64,000 nt of DNA from Puia sp963703355. Its GTDB lineage: Bacteria; Bacteroidota; Bacteroidia; Chitinophagales; Chitinophagaceae. The translations under genes and the position numbers were made by a program. The stretch covers positions 3,038,001 through 3,102,000 of the forward strand of contig OY969813.1 of the NCBI GenBank assembly GCA_963703355.1, read 5' to 3'. Shown piece by piece: positions 26,724-36,536 of this stretch; positions within the stretch are counted from its first letter, which is position 1, and every line of letters starts with the position of its first letter. The notes under the pieces were generated by a model. The model had not been told where the DNA came from. It did not search any database and was given only the letters and a program-made list of their open reading frames with translations.

Positions 26724-27662
26724 ATGAAAATAGGAGTTGTTGTTCCTTTTTATAATGGTCATCGGTGGATTAACCGGCTGGTAGATTCCTTCAATTTAGC
26801 CGCAGTAAATGTTGAGTGTACCTTATTGATCATCGACAACAGTCCCGGGAATATTCCTATTGAAATTCCTGTTCAGAAAAACATATCGGTAGAACTAATA
26901 CGGGAAAAAGCGGGAATCGGTTATGGAAAGGCGAACAACAGGGGATATGATGTTTGTAAGGAAAGAGGATTTGACTTTGTGATCGTTGCCAATCAGGACG
27001 GATACGTTTCCGATCAATTCATATCGGAAATATTGGCTCCGTTTCATCAGGATGATAACATTATGCTGACGGTGCCAATGCTAAAGAAATACGATAGTGA
27101 TCAGATGGAGGATTTTTTTCTGACGTATTATCTGAGTCAGGTGCCCGCATTCGTCTCAGATCTGCTAAATGGAAAGGGCAAGCCTTATTATGAACTGAAT
27201 TTGATATCAGGAGCATGTTTTGCATTCCGTATGAAGAAAAACAGGTACAATTTCCCTTACCTATTCGATCCGATTTTTCATATGTATTTTGAAGACGAGG
27301 ATCTTTGCCACCGCATCAAAAAAATGGGAGGAAAAATTGTGCTGGTTTCATCAGGTGCGGTTTTTTATCATCAGCATGCTAATACTACCGACGTTGAGAA
27401 CCAGGAAACCATCACAGCGGATAAACTGGTTTCTGAAAAGATTCTGCGGCTGAAAGATGATTCCAAAAGCAGCCTGAAAACATTATACGGAATTTTTGTA
27501 ACCACTACCAGCAGTTTTATCTATCATATATTAAGAGGCGAGTTTAAAAAAGCCTTTCTGTCTGTTCGTTCTTTCTGGATCATAGTTTTCAAACTACCGG
27601 TCATACTCAGATCCCGGAGATACGACGTTGAGAAATTTAATACAGGAATACATGGGAGGTAA
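26724..27662 (+). CDS. Glycosyltransferase family 2 (rhamnosyltransferase-like)
   Basis: 312 residues. MKIGVVVPFYNGHRW starts the GT-A domain, followed by LLIIDNSPGN, a long loop ending in VANQDGYV near residue 92, and FEDEDLCHRIKKMGG near residue 195, which carries the acidic catalytic patch. A C-terminal hydrophobic segment near 265-295 may anchor it to the membrane. It overlaps the next gene by eleven bases. Confidence 0.85.
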   Translation: MKIGVVVPFYNGHRWINRLVDSFNLAAVNVECTLLIIDNSPGNIPIEIPVQKNISVELIREKAGIGYGKANNRGYDVCKERGFDFVIVANQDGYVSDQFISEILAPFHQDDNIMLTVPMLKKYDSDQMEDFFLTYYLSQVPAFVSDLLNGKGKPYYELNLISGACFAFRMKKNRYNFPYLFDPIFHMYFEDEDLCHRIKKMGGKIVLVSSGAVFYHQHANTTDVENQETITADKLVSEKILRLKDDSKSSLKTLYGIFVTTTSSFIYHILRGEFKKAFLSVRSFWIIVFKLPVILRSRRYDVEKFNTGIHGR

Positions 27663-28875
27663 AAATTCCGGTTCGATTTTTAGTTTTCACCCCAGGAAGA
27701 TGCATAATTTCGAACAGGCTGCCATGCTTGCAGAGCTCTTCCCTAAAAAATTCAAACACGTAACAAGCATTTATTTCCCTCCTTTATTTATTAAATTATT
27801 AAGGAAGATAACGCCGAAGTACGCGAATTATTTAGCCAAAAGAAGTTATTACAAACTGCCAAAGAAATTTGTGAAGACGCTTCCATCTACAGAATTAAAA
27901 ATATGGCGTCTTGAAAAAAAACAGGGACCTGCCAGCCTAGCCGATTACATGGAGCTGAATGAATTCTGGCAAAAGGATGTACTAAGTCATGTGGATACAC
28001 CCGGATTATGTATTTCATACGATGGGATATCCCATCTTCTATTCAGGAACTGGAAAAATAAATCCATACTCGTACTGGACCTTGCTATTGGTCTGCCGCA
28101 ATACCGCGTGAAAATTGAATATGGTGATCACTTCCATTTGGGCATGTTGAATGAAGTAGACGATGTGAGGAAGAAACTGTTTGCCAGATACGATGAGGAA
28201 GTGGTGCTGGCCGATATTATTTTATGCGGCAGTGAATTTGTAAAGAATACCGTCGTTTATTTTTATCCTCAGTTTGAAAATAAGTGTAGAGTGCTACCCT
28301 ATGGTACCAACCTGGAGGATTTCAGCTATCCTGAAAGAGTGTTTGAACAGAAGGAACAATTAAAATTTGTCTTTGTAGGCCGGCTCAGCTGGAGAAAGGG
28401 TGCACACCAAATGCTGGATGCCTGGGGAGATTTTGCGACAGATCATCCCGGAGCTGAAATGCATTTCTTTGGAACGGCAGATAAAGAGATTATACTGGAC
28501 AACCTGCCCGGGAGCGTACATATCCATGGCTGGTTGAGGCCGGAAGAACTCATCGACTATTTGAAGAGCATGGATATTTTTGTTTTTCCAACAACGTTTG
28601 AGGGAAGTTCCATTGCGGTATTCCAGGCCATGGCATTAAAACTTCCGGTGATTACAACCGTGAACAGCGGGACTGTATTAAAACACGGAGAATCCTGTGA
28701 GATAGTGGAAGCGGGAGACAGGAAAGGATTGGTAACTGCAATGGATAAACTATATCGGGATAGCGTATATCGGCAGCGATTGGCTGACAATGCATTCTCC
28801 ATGAGTAAAAACTACTCCTGGAATGATTATAAGATGCGATTAGGTAAAATTTTAGAAGGTGTGGGTTTCTCCTGA
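27652..28875 (+). CDS. Glycosyltransferase family 4
   Basis: 407 residues of a GT-B enzyme. The C-terminal half shows LKFVFVGRLSWRKGAH near residue 235 and the EX7E-type block FPTTFEGSSIAVFQAMALK near 315. ATG 27652 is chosen; an in-frame TTG at 27628 would add eight residues and deepen the overlap with the upstream gene. It retains configuration at the donor carbon, as GT4 enzymes do. Donor unknown. Confidence 0.87.
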   Translation: MGGKNSGSIFSFHPRKMHNFEQAAMLAELFPKKFKHVTSIYFPPLFIKLLRKITPKYANYLAKRSYYKLPKKFVKTLPSTELKIWRLEKKQGPASLADYMELNEFWQKDVLSHVDTPGLCISYDGISHLLFRNWKNKSILVLDLAIGLPQYRVKIEYGDHFHLGMLNEVDDVRKKLFARYDEEVVLADIILCGSEFVKNTVVYFYPQFENKCRVLPYGTNLEDFSYPERVFEQKEQLKFVFVGRLSWRKGAHQMLDAWGDFATDHPGAEMHFFGTADKEIILDNLPGSVHIHGWLRPEELIDYLKSMDIFVFPTTFEGSSIAVFQAMALKLPVITTVNSGTVLKHGESCEIVEAGDRKGLVTAMDKLYRDSVYRQRLADNAFSMSKNYSWNDYKMRLGKILEGVGFS

Positions 28876-28911
28876 TATTTTTCTTACATTGTACATGATA
28901 CGTTCATAAGT

Positions 28912-29625
28912 ATGGAAGACGCGTTAATCATTCAACAAAAATACTATCACAACACAGCGGCCGACTACGATTCCATGCACATGCATGAAGGCGTGGATCC
29001 CGAACATGAAATTGCGTTTCACTTCATGTGTTCCATGATAGAGCAGCTGGGTATAAAATCTATTCTGGATGTAGGAGCAGGAACAGGACGCGTGATTATA
29101 CATCTGCAAAAAAAATATCCAGGACTCAGAGTTACTGGTATTGAACCTGTAGATGAATTAAGGGAGCAGGGGTATAGAAAAGGAATTCTTAGAAATGACC
29201 TCATAGCCGGTGATGGCAAGCAGATTCATTTTCCGGATAAACAATACGACATGGTTTGTGCATTCGGAATCCTGCATCATATCGACAAACCTGAACAGGT
29301 AATTGCTGAAATGATCAGGGTATCCAGAGATGCAATTTTCATTTCTGATTCCAATAATTTCGGACAAGGCGGAAAGTTTTCACGGTTCGTGAAACAAACA
29401 ATCAATGGCCTTGGATTGTGGAGTGCTTATAATTATGTCAGAACGGGGGGAAAGAAATACCAGATTTCACAGGGAGATGGATTATTTTATTCTTATTCCT
29501 TATTCAATAATTTCTCCTTCATTAAGAAACATTGCAAAGCCGTCCATGTGCTCAATACAACTGATGCGGGAGTGAATCCATATAGAACGGCATCCCATAT
29601 TGCATTGCTTGGATTAAAAAAATGA
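28912..29625 (+). CDS. SAM-dependent methyltransferase
   Basis: 237 residues with SILDVGAGTGRVIIHL near residue 50, a textbook motif I, and YDMVCAFGILHHIDKPEQVI near residue 105. It overlaps the deacetylase-like gene by four bases (ATGA). Together with the CmcI-like and type 11 enzymes this gives the cluster several separate methyltransferases, so the polymer is probably heavily methylated. Confidence 0.82.
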   Translation: MEDALIIQQKYYHNTAADYDSMHMHEGVDPEHEIAFHFMCSMIEQLGIKSILDVGAGTGRVIIHLQKKYPGLRVTGIEPVDELREQGYRKGILRNDLIAGDGKQIHFPDKQYDMVCAFGILHHIDKPEQVIAEMIRVSRDAIFISDSNNFGQGGKFSRFVKQTINGLGLWSAYNYVRTGGKKYQISQGDGLFYSYSLFNNFSFIKKHCKAVHVLNTTDAGVNPYRTASHIALLGLKK

Positions 29626-30656
29626 GCAAGAAGAAACTGCTCCTGATTACTTTTGATTACGAATTGTTTTTAGGTAAGCGAAGTGGGACGCCGGATCAAT
29701 GCCTGATTCAACCCACCCAACAGCTGCTGACCTGTTTGAACAAATTCAAATGTAAAGCCCTGTTTTTTATTGATACGGTTTACCTGCTTCGTCTACAAGA
29801 AATGGTAGCGCTGCATACACAAGCGGCATGCGACTTCGAACAAATAAAAAATCAGTTGATACAGGTAGTGCAGTCGGGTCATGAGATACATCCCCACGTA
29901 CATCCGCACTGGTTGGACGCCCGGTATCATTCCGACACCAACGAATGGGATCTGAGTGAGAAAAAACATTATACCGTTGCATCTATCAGCGAAAGCAAAA
30001 GGAAAGAATTATTTGATCAGTCTGTCGGATTCATTCAATCGGTACTTGATGCGGTGAACGTTCAGCAGCCGGTCGATTGTTACCGTGCAGGAGGATGGTC
30101 CATTCAACCATTTAAAGTATTCAGTCCGCTGTTTGTACAACACGGTATAAAACATGAATGGAGCGTGATTCCTGGAAAGTACCAGATTTCAGACGCGCAT
30201 AGTTTTGATTTCAGTGAGGCGCCGGTGCAGAACCCGGTATATCATTTTGATGAAGATCCCTGTCGCGAGAAAAAGAATGGCCCTTTTACTGAGTGGACTA
30301 TATCTTCTATTAAGTTAAACCGCTTCGAGACCTGGTTTGATTTTAAAGTAAGTGGTTTACTTAACCGTATGGGTAAAAGGCCGGCATTGAAAGGCAATAC
30401 GGTTTCATCGGCGATTAAAGAAGAGGGCGACAAATACAATAGTAACGGCAGAAGAATCATCGCGTCCTTTGAAGGATTAAATCCTTTTAACTTAAAAAAA
30501 TATATCCACGCGGTTAATAAGGCCGGATATTTTCAATTCATCTCACATCCGAAACTAATAACGCCATACGAGTTCGGTATGATAGAAAAAATGTTCAGGA
30601 TTTTGACAGATCAGTTTGAAATACAGACTGATTTTCGAGAGTCTGTTTTTGTATGA
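29622..30656 (+). CDS. Polysaccharide deacetylase-like protein (NodB-type fold)
   Basis: 344 residues. LLLITFDYELF near residue 5 supplies the acidic first motif. A histidine-rich block, GHEIHPHVHPHW near residue 87, corresponds to the metal-binding motif, and CYRAGGWSIQP follows near 150. This resembles WalW/NodB-type carbohydrate esterases that remove N- or O-acetyl groups. The motif spacing is not classical, so enzymatic activity is probable but not certain. It is coupled on both sides by four-base overlaps. Confidence 0.72.
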   Translation: MSKKKLLLITFDYELFLGKRSGTPDQCLIQPTQQLLTCLNKFKCKALFFIDTVYLLRLQEMVALHTQAACDFEQIKNQLIQVVQSGHEIHPHVHPHWLDARYHSDTNEWDLSEKKHYTVASISESKRKELFDQSVGFIQSVLDAVNVQQPVDCYRAGGWSIQPFKVFSPLFVQHGIKHEWSVIPGKYQISDAHSFDFSEAPVQNPVYHFDEDPCREKKNGPFTEWTISSIKLNRFETWFDFKVSGLLNRMGKRPALKGNTVSSAIKEEGDKYNSNGRRIIASFEGLNPFNLKKYIHAVNKAGYFQFISHPKLITPYEFGMIEKMFRILTDQFEIQTDFRESVFV

Positions 30657-31993
30657 TCAATATTCTTTTCATTGCATTCGAATTTCCTCCGCTGAATCTT
30701 GGGGGTGTGCATCGTTCGCTGGCATTTGTGAAATATCTTCCGGAATCAGGCATCAACCCGATAGTAATTACGCTTGATAAAGAATCCTATGCAACCGTGT
30801 TTGAAACCTACGGTTACGATGAATCACTGGGTAAAGAAACGATTGAGAAAACGATGCTGATTCCTGTGAAGTCGGATGAAACTCCCGCTAAATCAAAGCT
30901 GCGAAATTTTCTTTCTATTTATTTCACCATTCATGGTAACGAAACAAAATACTGGAGCAGGGGATTTTACGATGCCGTGGAATCTGCAGTTAAGAAATAC
31001 AATCCGAAAGCAATTTTTGCAACAGTACCACCCTTTAGCGTTCTACCGCTGGCTGCCCACGTTTCGGGAAAATATGGATTGCCCCTGATATTGGATTTCA
31101 GGGATGCCTGGTCCCAATGGCGCACCATTCCGTATGGTACGATTTTTCATTACTGGAAAACACTGGAACGGGAAGGGAAATATCTTGGGAATGCAGCTGC
31201 CGTTATAACAACATCAGAACAAACCCTACACGATTTTCAGCAATTACATGGTAAGAAAACGAAAGAAAAATTATTTTATATCCCCAACGGGTATAATGGC
31301 ACGCTTAAAACCTGGATACCTATCGCAAAAGAAAAACAGCATTTTGTGATTGGCTATGTGGGCAGTTTTTATTACACACCGGAAGCCAGGCGCCAGATGT
31401 TACAACCCTGGTGGAGAAAACGTGGGCATCGAATCCTGCAGTATATCCCACATAAACAAGACTGGCTCTATCGTTCCCCTTATTTTTTTTTCCGAGCAAT
31501 GCAACTGCTGAATGATTCAGAACCGGAACTTAGTAAAAAGATCCATATTCGTTTTGCGGGAAAAGTCCATGACTGGATGAGGGAAATGATCTCATCATTT
31601 GGTTTGGAGAACCAGGTAGAGCTGATGGGAGAGATACCGCATAGTGCCTCTCTCAGTTTTCAGGAATCCTGCGATGCGTTGTTGATTACTTCTGCGAAAC
31701 AAATGCATGGCCGCGATTACAGTATTGCAGGAAAAACCTTTGAGTATCTGCAAATGCAAAAACCTATTATTGCTTTTGTAAGTGAAGGCGCACAGAAAGA
31801 AATATTGAAAAAGGGAGGCACCGCATTGTTATGTGATCCCGATGATTCACAGAAATCCATGCGGGATTTATCGGATCTTTTTAATGGAAGGATCAGTCTG
31901 TATCCGGACTATTCATTTTTACAGGGACTATCAAGACAAAAACTTACAGAACAACTGGCCGAAATTATTCGCAGTCAGGTTAAACAATCATGA
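30653..31993 (+). CDS. Glycosyltransferase, GT4-like
   Basis: 446 residues. The N-terminus INILFIAFEFPPLNLGGVHRSLAFVKYL is typical of GT4 donors with a glycine-rich acceptor loop. FVIGYVGSFYYTPEAR lies near residue 230, and the donor-site block AGKTFEYLQMQKPIIAFV near 362. It shares architecture with the genes at 33103 and 34321. It overlaps wecB by four bases. Confidence 0.82.
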   Translation: MINILFIAFEFPPLNLGGVHRSLAFVKYLPESGINPIVITLDKESYATVFETYGYDESLGKETIEKTMLIPVKSDETPAKSKLRNFLSIYFTIHGNETKYWSRGFYDAVESAVKKYNPKAIFATVPPFSVLPLAAHVSGKYGLPLILDFRDAWSQWRTIPYGTIFHYWKTLEREGKYLGNAAAVITTSEQTLHDFQQLHGKKTKEKLFYIPNGYNGTLKTWIPIAKEKQHFVIGYVGSFYYTPEARRQMLQPWWRKRGHRILQYIPHKQDWLYRSPYFFFRAMQLLNDSEPELSKKIHIRFAGKVHDWMREMISSFGLENQVELMGEIPHSASLSFQESCDALLITSAKQMHGRDYSIAGKTFEYLQMQKPIIAFVSEGAQKEILKKGGTALLCDPDDSQKSMRDLSDLFNGRISLYPDYSFLQGLSRQKLTEQLAEIIRSQVKQS

Positions 31994-33099
31994 AGAAGAT
32001 ATTATTAATAGCAGGCACCAGGCCGAATTTTATTAAACTCGCGCCACTTTATCACAGGATCAGATCGGAGGCGCCGAACGTCCAGCCCCTGATATGTCAC
32101 ACCGGGCAGCATTTTGACTTTAATATGTCGGACATATTCTGGCAGAATCTCGAATTACCCAATCCTGATTTTCAATTGAATATCAAGGGAAGCGGAGTCG
32201 TTGATACGATTGGAAAATCGCTATTGGGAATTAATGAAATCATTGTACAGCAGACATTCGATCTCGTGATTGTTTTTGGTGATGTAAATGCAACGGTTGC
32301 AGGCGCCATTGCAGGGTCTCAATCGAGGATACCCGTAATGCATGTGGAGGCGGGCCTGCGCAGCTTCGATCGTGATATGCCTGAAGAAATAAACCGGGTG
32401 ATCACTGATCATGTAAGTGATTATCTGATGATATCCGAACCAAGCGGAATAAAAAACTTAAAACAGGAGGGATTTTCCGAATCGAAGGTTTTCATGGTTG
32501 GAAATATAATGATCGAGTGCCTGCTCCGCACCAGAAAGCACTGGGAAACGATTCACCTGAATAAAGAAATCCTTTCGTTCTATGATCGGAAACCCATAGT
32601 TGCTACCTTTCACCGGCCCGAAAATGTAGACAATCCGGTTACCCTGCAACGGGTCACCGACATACTGCGAAGTTTCTCAAAAGAATATCCGGTAGTTTTT
32701 CCCATTCATCCACGCACGAAATCCAGGCTCGAGCAAAATAATCTCCTGAAGGAAATCCAGCATGATTCCAACATCCTGCTTACTGATCCATTGAGTTATT
32801 TTGAATTTTTAAAACTCGTTGCAAATGCGCGACTGGTGATCACGGACTCGGGAGGCATACAGGAGGAAACAAGTTTTCTGAGAATTCCTTGTGTTACATT
32901 TAGGAAGAACACGGAGCGTCCCGTAACGGTTGAACTGGGTACCAACGTCATGATGGATATTCATGATGCGGATTTCGCAACTAAAATTAACCAACACGTA
33001 GCGGAACTTCCTGAACGCAATCTGGATCCGATTCCTTTATGGGACGAACAGGTTAGTCAAAGGATCGTACATGTCATAAAAAAAATACTGGGGTCCTGA
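31990..33099 (+). CDS. wecB: UDP-N-acetylglucosamine 2-epimerase (non-hydrolysing)
   Basis: 369 residues matching WecB/MnaA at full length: AGTRPNFIKLAPLYHRI at the N-terminus, GDVNATVAGAIAG and VMHVEAGLRSFDRDMPEEINRVITDH near 100-135, and ITDSGGIQEE near 285. It interconverts UDP-GlcNAc and UDP-ManNAc, so N-acetylmannosamine or a product derived from it is probably part of the polymer. No ManNAc dehydrogenase (WecC) lies in the window. Confidence 0.93.
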   Translation: MKKILLIAGTRPNFIKLAPLYHRIRSEAPNVQPLICHTGQHFDFNMSDIFWQNLELPNPDFQLNIKGSGVVDTIGKSLLGINEIIVQQTFDLVIVFGDVNATVAGAIAGSQSRIPVMHVEAGLRSFDRDMPEEINRVITDHVSDYLMISEPSGIKNLKQEGFSESKVFMVGNIMIECLLRTRKHWETIHLNKEILSFYDRKPIVATFHRPENVDNPVTLQRVTDILRSFSKEYPVVFPIHPRTKSRLEQNNLLKEIQHDSNILLTDPLSYFEFLKLVANARLVITDSGGIQEETSFLRIPCVTFRKNTERPVTVELGTNVMMDIHDADFATKINQHVAELPERNLDPIPLWDEQVSQRIVHVIKKILGS

Positions 33100-33102
33100 T
33101 CG

Positions 33103-34317
33103 ATGGCAAAAAAAGTTCTTTTTATTTCCACGATGAATCTCTCAACGAATCCGAGGATATTCAAAGAAATAAAACTGGCGCATTCCCTTGATTATGAAGT
33201 TAGTTTCCTTGGTTTTCATCTCGGCAACTGGTCAGACGCGATGGACAAAGAGATTCAATTTAAAAACAGCTGGCTCAGATTTTTCTATAAAGATGCTACC
33301 CGAACTAAATATTATCGTTGGTTAAAAGATTCTGTTTCGGAACGTTTTAACAGGATTATCTGGAAACTGAATAAAAATAATTTATTCCTGACTGCTACTG
33401 CAAGCAGCAAGAGAACATTTCAACTACTCGATTTCGCAGAAAGCGTACAACCCGGATCATATGATCTGGTAGTGGGTCATACCCTGGGAACTTTTTACCC
33501 CGCATTAGTTATTGCAACGAAAGCCGGATGTGGTTATGGGTTTGATATGGAAGACTATCACCCGGGTGAAATTATAGAAGGAAATAATGCAGACGAATTG
33601 CAAAGAAGAAAAACGATTATAAAACGGATATTACCCGAAGCGAAATATATCAGCGCATCTTCTCCCCTAATAGCGCAATATACTTTGGAGCTTTGCGGTT
33701 TTAGACAAGAAAGGATCTTTTCCGTATTAAATTATTTTCCTGCTTCGGAATTCAGGGCACCTATCGTCAGTTTCACTAAAAAAATAAAACTTATTTGGTT
33801 TTCACAATATATAACATCTGGACGCGGACTGGAGCTGCTCATTTCAACCTGGGATTCGCTAAAAGACAGATTTGAGCTTACGTTGATTGGCCATTCTACG
33901 AAGGAATACACAGAGCATTTTCAAGAAGATGTAAAAATTCTGGCACCTCTGCCGCAGTCAGATTTACATGCGCTGATTGGTTCATATGATATCGGGCTTG
34001 CATTGGAATTAACTGACAGGGATCTGAACAAAGACAGTGCTGTATCAAACAAAATGCTGGCTTACTACCAGGCCGGACTTTTTATTCTGGCAACCGACAC
34101 TACCGCACAAAAGCAATTCATTGAAGAGCATCCGGGCTCAGGAAAACTGTTCACTCAAAATGACCACGCTTCTTTTTTAGATTCAATGAATTTTATCAGT
34201 AACAATATAAATCAGATCAGATCTGGTTCATTAAAAAGATATCAGGATGCTTCCCGGCATAATTGGGAAAAGGAGTCTGGTAAATTAAAAACTGCCTGGG
34301 AGCAGATATTAAATTAA
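33103..34317 (+). CDS. Glycosyltransferase, GT4-like
   Basis: 404 residues. VLFISTMNLSTNPRIFKEIKLA at the N-terminus is a common start for GT-B glycosyltransferases of this type. The C-terminal domain shows IKLIWFSQYITSGRGLELLI near 225 and VSNKMLAYYQAGLFILAT near 310. There is no clean EX7E motif. It is three bases after wecB and three bases before the next gene. Confidence 0.75.
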   Translation: MAKKVLFISTMNLSTNPRIFKEIKLAHSLDYEVSFLGFHLGNWSDAMDKEIQFKNSWLRFFYKDATRTKYYRWLKDSVSERFNRIIWKLNKNNLFLTATASSKRTFQLLDFAESVQPGSYDLVVGHTLGTFYPALVIATKAGCGYGFDMEDYHPGEIIEGNNADELQRRKTIIKRILPEAKYISASSPLIAQYTLELCGFRQERIFSVLNYFPASEFRAPIVSFTKKIKLIWFSQYITSGRGLELLISTWDSLKDRFELTLIGHSTKEYTEHFQEDVKILAPLPQSDLHALIGSYDIGLALELTDRDLNKDSAVSNKMLAYYQAGLFILATDTTAQKQFIEEHPGSGKLFTQNDHASFLDSMNFISNNINQIRSGSLKRYQDASRHNWEKESGKLKTAWEQILN

Positions 34318-34320
34318 ATC

Positions 34321-35562
34321 ATGCCTACTGTATTTATTCCCGCACCCTTCTTTCCACCTTCTGCGATGCCTCCATCACAAAGAGTGCGACTGTTAGTAAG
34401 ACATCTTCATGAGTTTGGCTGGAAACCAGTCGTATTTACGGTGGACAATCAATTTCGTGAAGAAGCCTCCGATCCCTGGATGGTGGAAATTACGGGGACT
34501 AAATTTGAGAAAATAGAAGTGAGCGCCTGGGATCAACGGAGGACCAGAAAATTTGGATTGGGTGACCTGGGTATACGGAGTTTCCGGGGTTTGTATCGGT
34601 CGATGATCAGACAATCGAAAAAAGAAAAACCTGCTTTGATATTATATCCGGTGCCTCCGTGGTACATTATGGTGATGGCGCCCATGATAAAAAAAGTTAC
34701 CGGCATTCCCTATGTGATCGATTTTATCGATCCATGGTTATACCCCACCAATATGAAGGATATAAAAACAAGAGTGAGTCAACGCCTGGCCAGCATGTTG
34801 GAAGGTCGCGCCGTAAGAAACAGTGATGGTCTTATTGCGGTGTCGCAGGGAATACTCGATGATCTGATAAAAAGAAATCCTTCCGTTGCTTCTAAGCCGA
34901 TGATGGCGATACCCTATGGCGTGGAAGCTTCAGACTATGAAGCAATTAATGTTGAAAAAAAACCCGACCCCGTCGTTCAGGTGCGTTATACGGGAGCCAT
35001 ATCGGAAAATATGCTGCGGGTCGTAGACAGTTTATTGAAAGCATTCAAAATCGTAAACGAAACCATTCCCCTGAATATTATTTTTACGGGAACGTCGTAT
35101 GCGGGTATTGGTTTGGTGAAACCCATGTTGTCTGAATTAATATCGGCAAATGAAGTGGGATCTTTTGTCACAGAACGTCCGGCAAGAGTTGCCTACCGCC
35201 AGGCATTGGAAATAAATAAGCAAGCCGACATGCAGTTACTGGTTGGGGATACCACGCCTTATTATGCTGCTTCGAAAATGATGGGACTGGTTGCTTCCCG
35301 CATCCCTTTTTTTGCCTGGGTACACGCAGATTCTTTTCCAGCGAAATTCCTGAAGGAATTGAATTATCCACTACAAATGGTTTATCAGACAGGAGAAATT
35401 GGAGAGGAAAAAAAGATTAAACAATTGGCTGAAGCGCTCTTAAACGGATTGCAAAACCGAGATAGCTTCGTCCCCATTCCAACGAATGATCCAGTATTCG
35501 CCAAGTATACGGCAACTGCCATGACAAAAAATTTCACAGATATATTTCAAAAAATCAACTGA
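34321..35562 (+). CDS. Glycosyltransferase, GT4-like
   Basis: 413 residues. VFIPAPFFPPSAMPPSQRVRLL at the N-terminus resembles the acceptor loop of GT4 enzymes. GIPYVIDFIDPWLYP lies near 135, and VQVRYTGAISENMLRVVDSLLKA near 220 opens the donor domain. The stop shares one base with the start of the epimerase gene. Donor and linkage cannot be read. Confidence 0.77.
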   Translation: MPTVFIPAPFFPPSAMPPSQRVRLLVRHLHEFGWKPVVFTVDNQFREEASDPWMVEITGTKFEKIEVSAWDQRRTRKFGLGDLGIRSFRGLYRSMIRQSKKEKPALILYPVPPWYIMVMAPMIKKVTGIPYVIDFIDPWLYPTNMKDIKTRVSQRLASMLEGRAVRNSDGLIAVSQGILDDLIKRNPSVASKPMMAIPYGVEASDYEAINVEKKPDPVVQVRYTGAISENMLRVVDSLLKAFKIVNETIPLNIIFTGTSYAGIGLVKPMLSELISANEVGSFVTERPARVAYRQALEINKQADMQLLVGDTTPYYAASKMMGLVASRIPFFAWVHADSFPAKFLKELNYPLQMVYQTGEIGEEKKIKQLAEALLNGLQNRDSFVPIPTNDPVFAKYTATAMTKNFTDIFQKIN

Positions 35563-36536
35563 TGAAGAATACGCACTACAATAAGATAAAAGGTAAAAAA
35601 GTGCTCGTTACGGGAGGATTGGGATTTGTTGGCCACAATCTGGTAAAGACGCTGGTAAACGATCACCAATGTAAAGTAATTGTTGTGGATGATTGTACCA
35701 ACAGCAACGAATCCATGATCGACTCCGTAAAAGATAAAGTGGAGTTTCACAAAGTAAGTGTATTGGATACAAAAGCATTTTTCCCGTTAATGAAGGATGT
35801 TCACTATATTTTTCATCTTGCCTGCATTCAGATTGCAGCTTCAAGTTCCAATCCCATATTGGATATGCAGGTCAATGCGCAGAGTACACTGCAAATGCTC
35901 GAGGAAATCCGTCATAAAGAATATCCTTCACTAGAAAGATTTGTCTACACTTCTTCCTGCTCTGTGTATGGCAGTACTTCCAGACTTCCGTTGGATGAAA
36001 ACGATGCAACACATGTTTTGAGTAATTACGCAGCGACTAAATTATTAGGCGAGCAATACACGATAATTTATAACAGAAATTATAATATACCTGTTTCTGT
36101 AGTTCGTTATTCCAATGTGTATGGATATGGGCAGTCGCCACGAAATCCTTACTGTGGTGTATTGGGAAAATTCATTCATAACGCATTGACAAATCAGCCG
36201 CTTACCGTGGTGGGGGATGGCGAACAAACAAGAGATTATACATTTATTACAGATGCGGTAGACGCAACGATATTGTCTGCGGTACATCCAATGGCCTATG
36301 GAGATATTTTTAATGTAGGCTCCGGAATTGAAACTTCAGTAAATAAACTGGCTGCTATCATCAGTGAAAATGTTCCGGATTCCAAAGTGACGAATGTTCC
36401 TGAAAGAGACATTGATAATATCCGACGCCGGGTGGTAGACATCGAAAAAATTCATCAGCGGCTTGGATGGGTTCCCAAAACAGGCATTCAAAAAGGAATA
36501 CAGGTTACGCTGGACTGGTACAAAACTACCCTGTGA
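35562..36536 (+). CDS. NAD-dependent sugar epimerase/dehydratase (GalE-like extended SDR)
   Basis: 324 residues with the cofactor loop TGGLGFVGHN near residue 17 and the catalytic YAATK near 150, after the serine-rich TSSCSVYGS. The length fits UDP-hexose or UDP-hexuronate 4-epimerases, which supply galactose- or galacturonate-type donors. The exact substrate is open. A glycosyltransferase gene starts on the last base of the stop. Confidence 0.83.
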   Translation: MKNTHYNKIKGKKVLVTGGLGFVGHNLVKTLVNDHQCKVIVVDDCTNSNESMIDSVKDKVEFHKVSVLDTKAFFPLMKDVHYIFHLACIQIAASSSNPILDMQVNAQSTLQMLEEIRHKEYPSLERFVYTSSCSVYGSTSRLPLDENDATHVLSNYAATKLLGEQYTIIYNRNYNIPVSVVRYSNVYGYGQSPRNPYCGVLGKFIHNALTNQPLTVVGDGEQTRDYTFITDAVDATILSAVHPMAYGDIFNVGSGIETSVNKLAAIISENVPDSKVTNVPERDIDNIRRRVVDIEKIHQRLGWVPKTGIQKGIQVTLDWYKTTL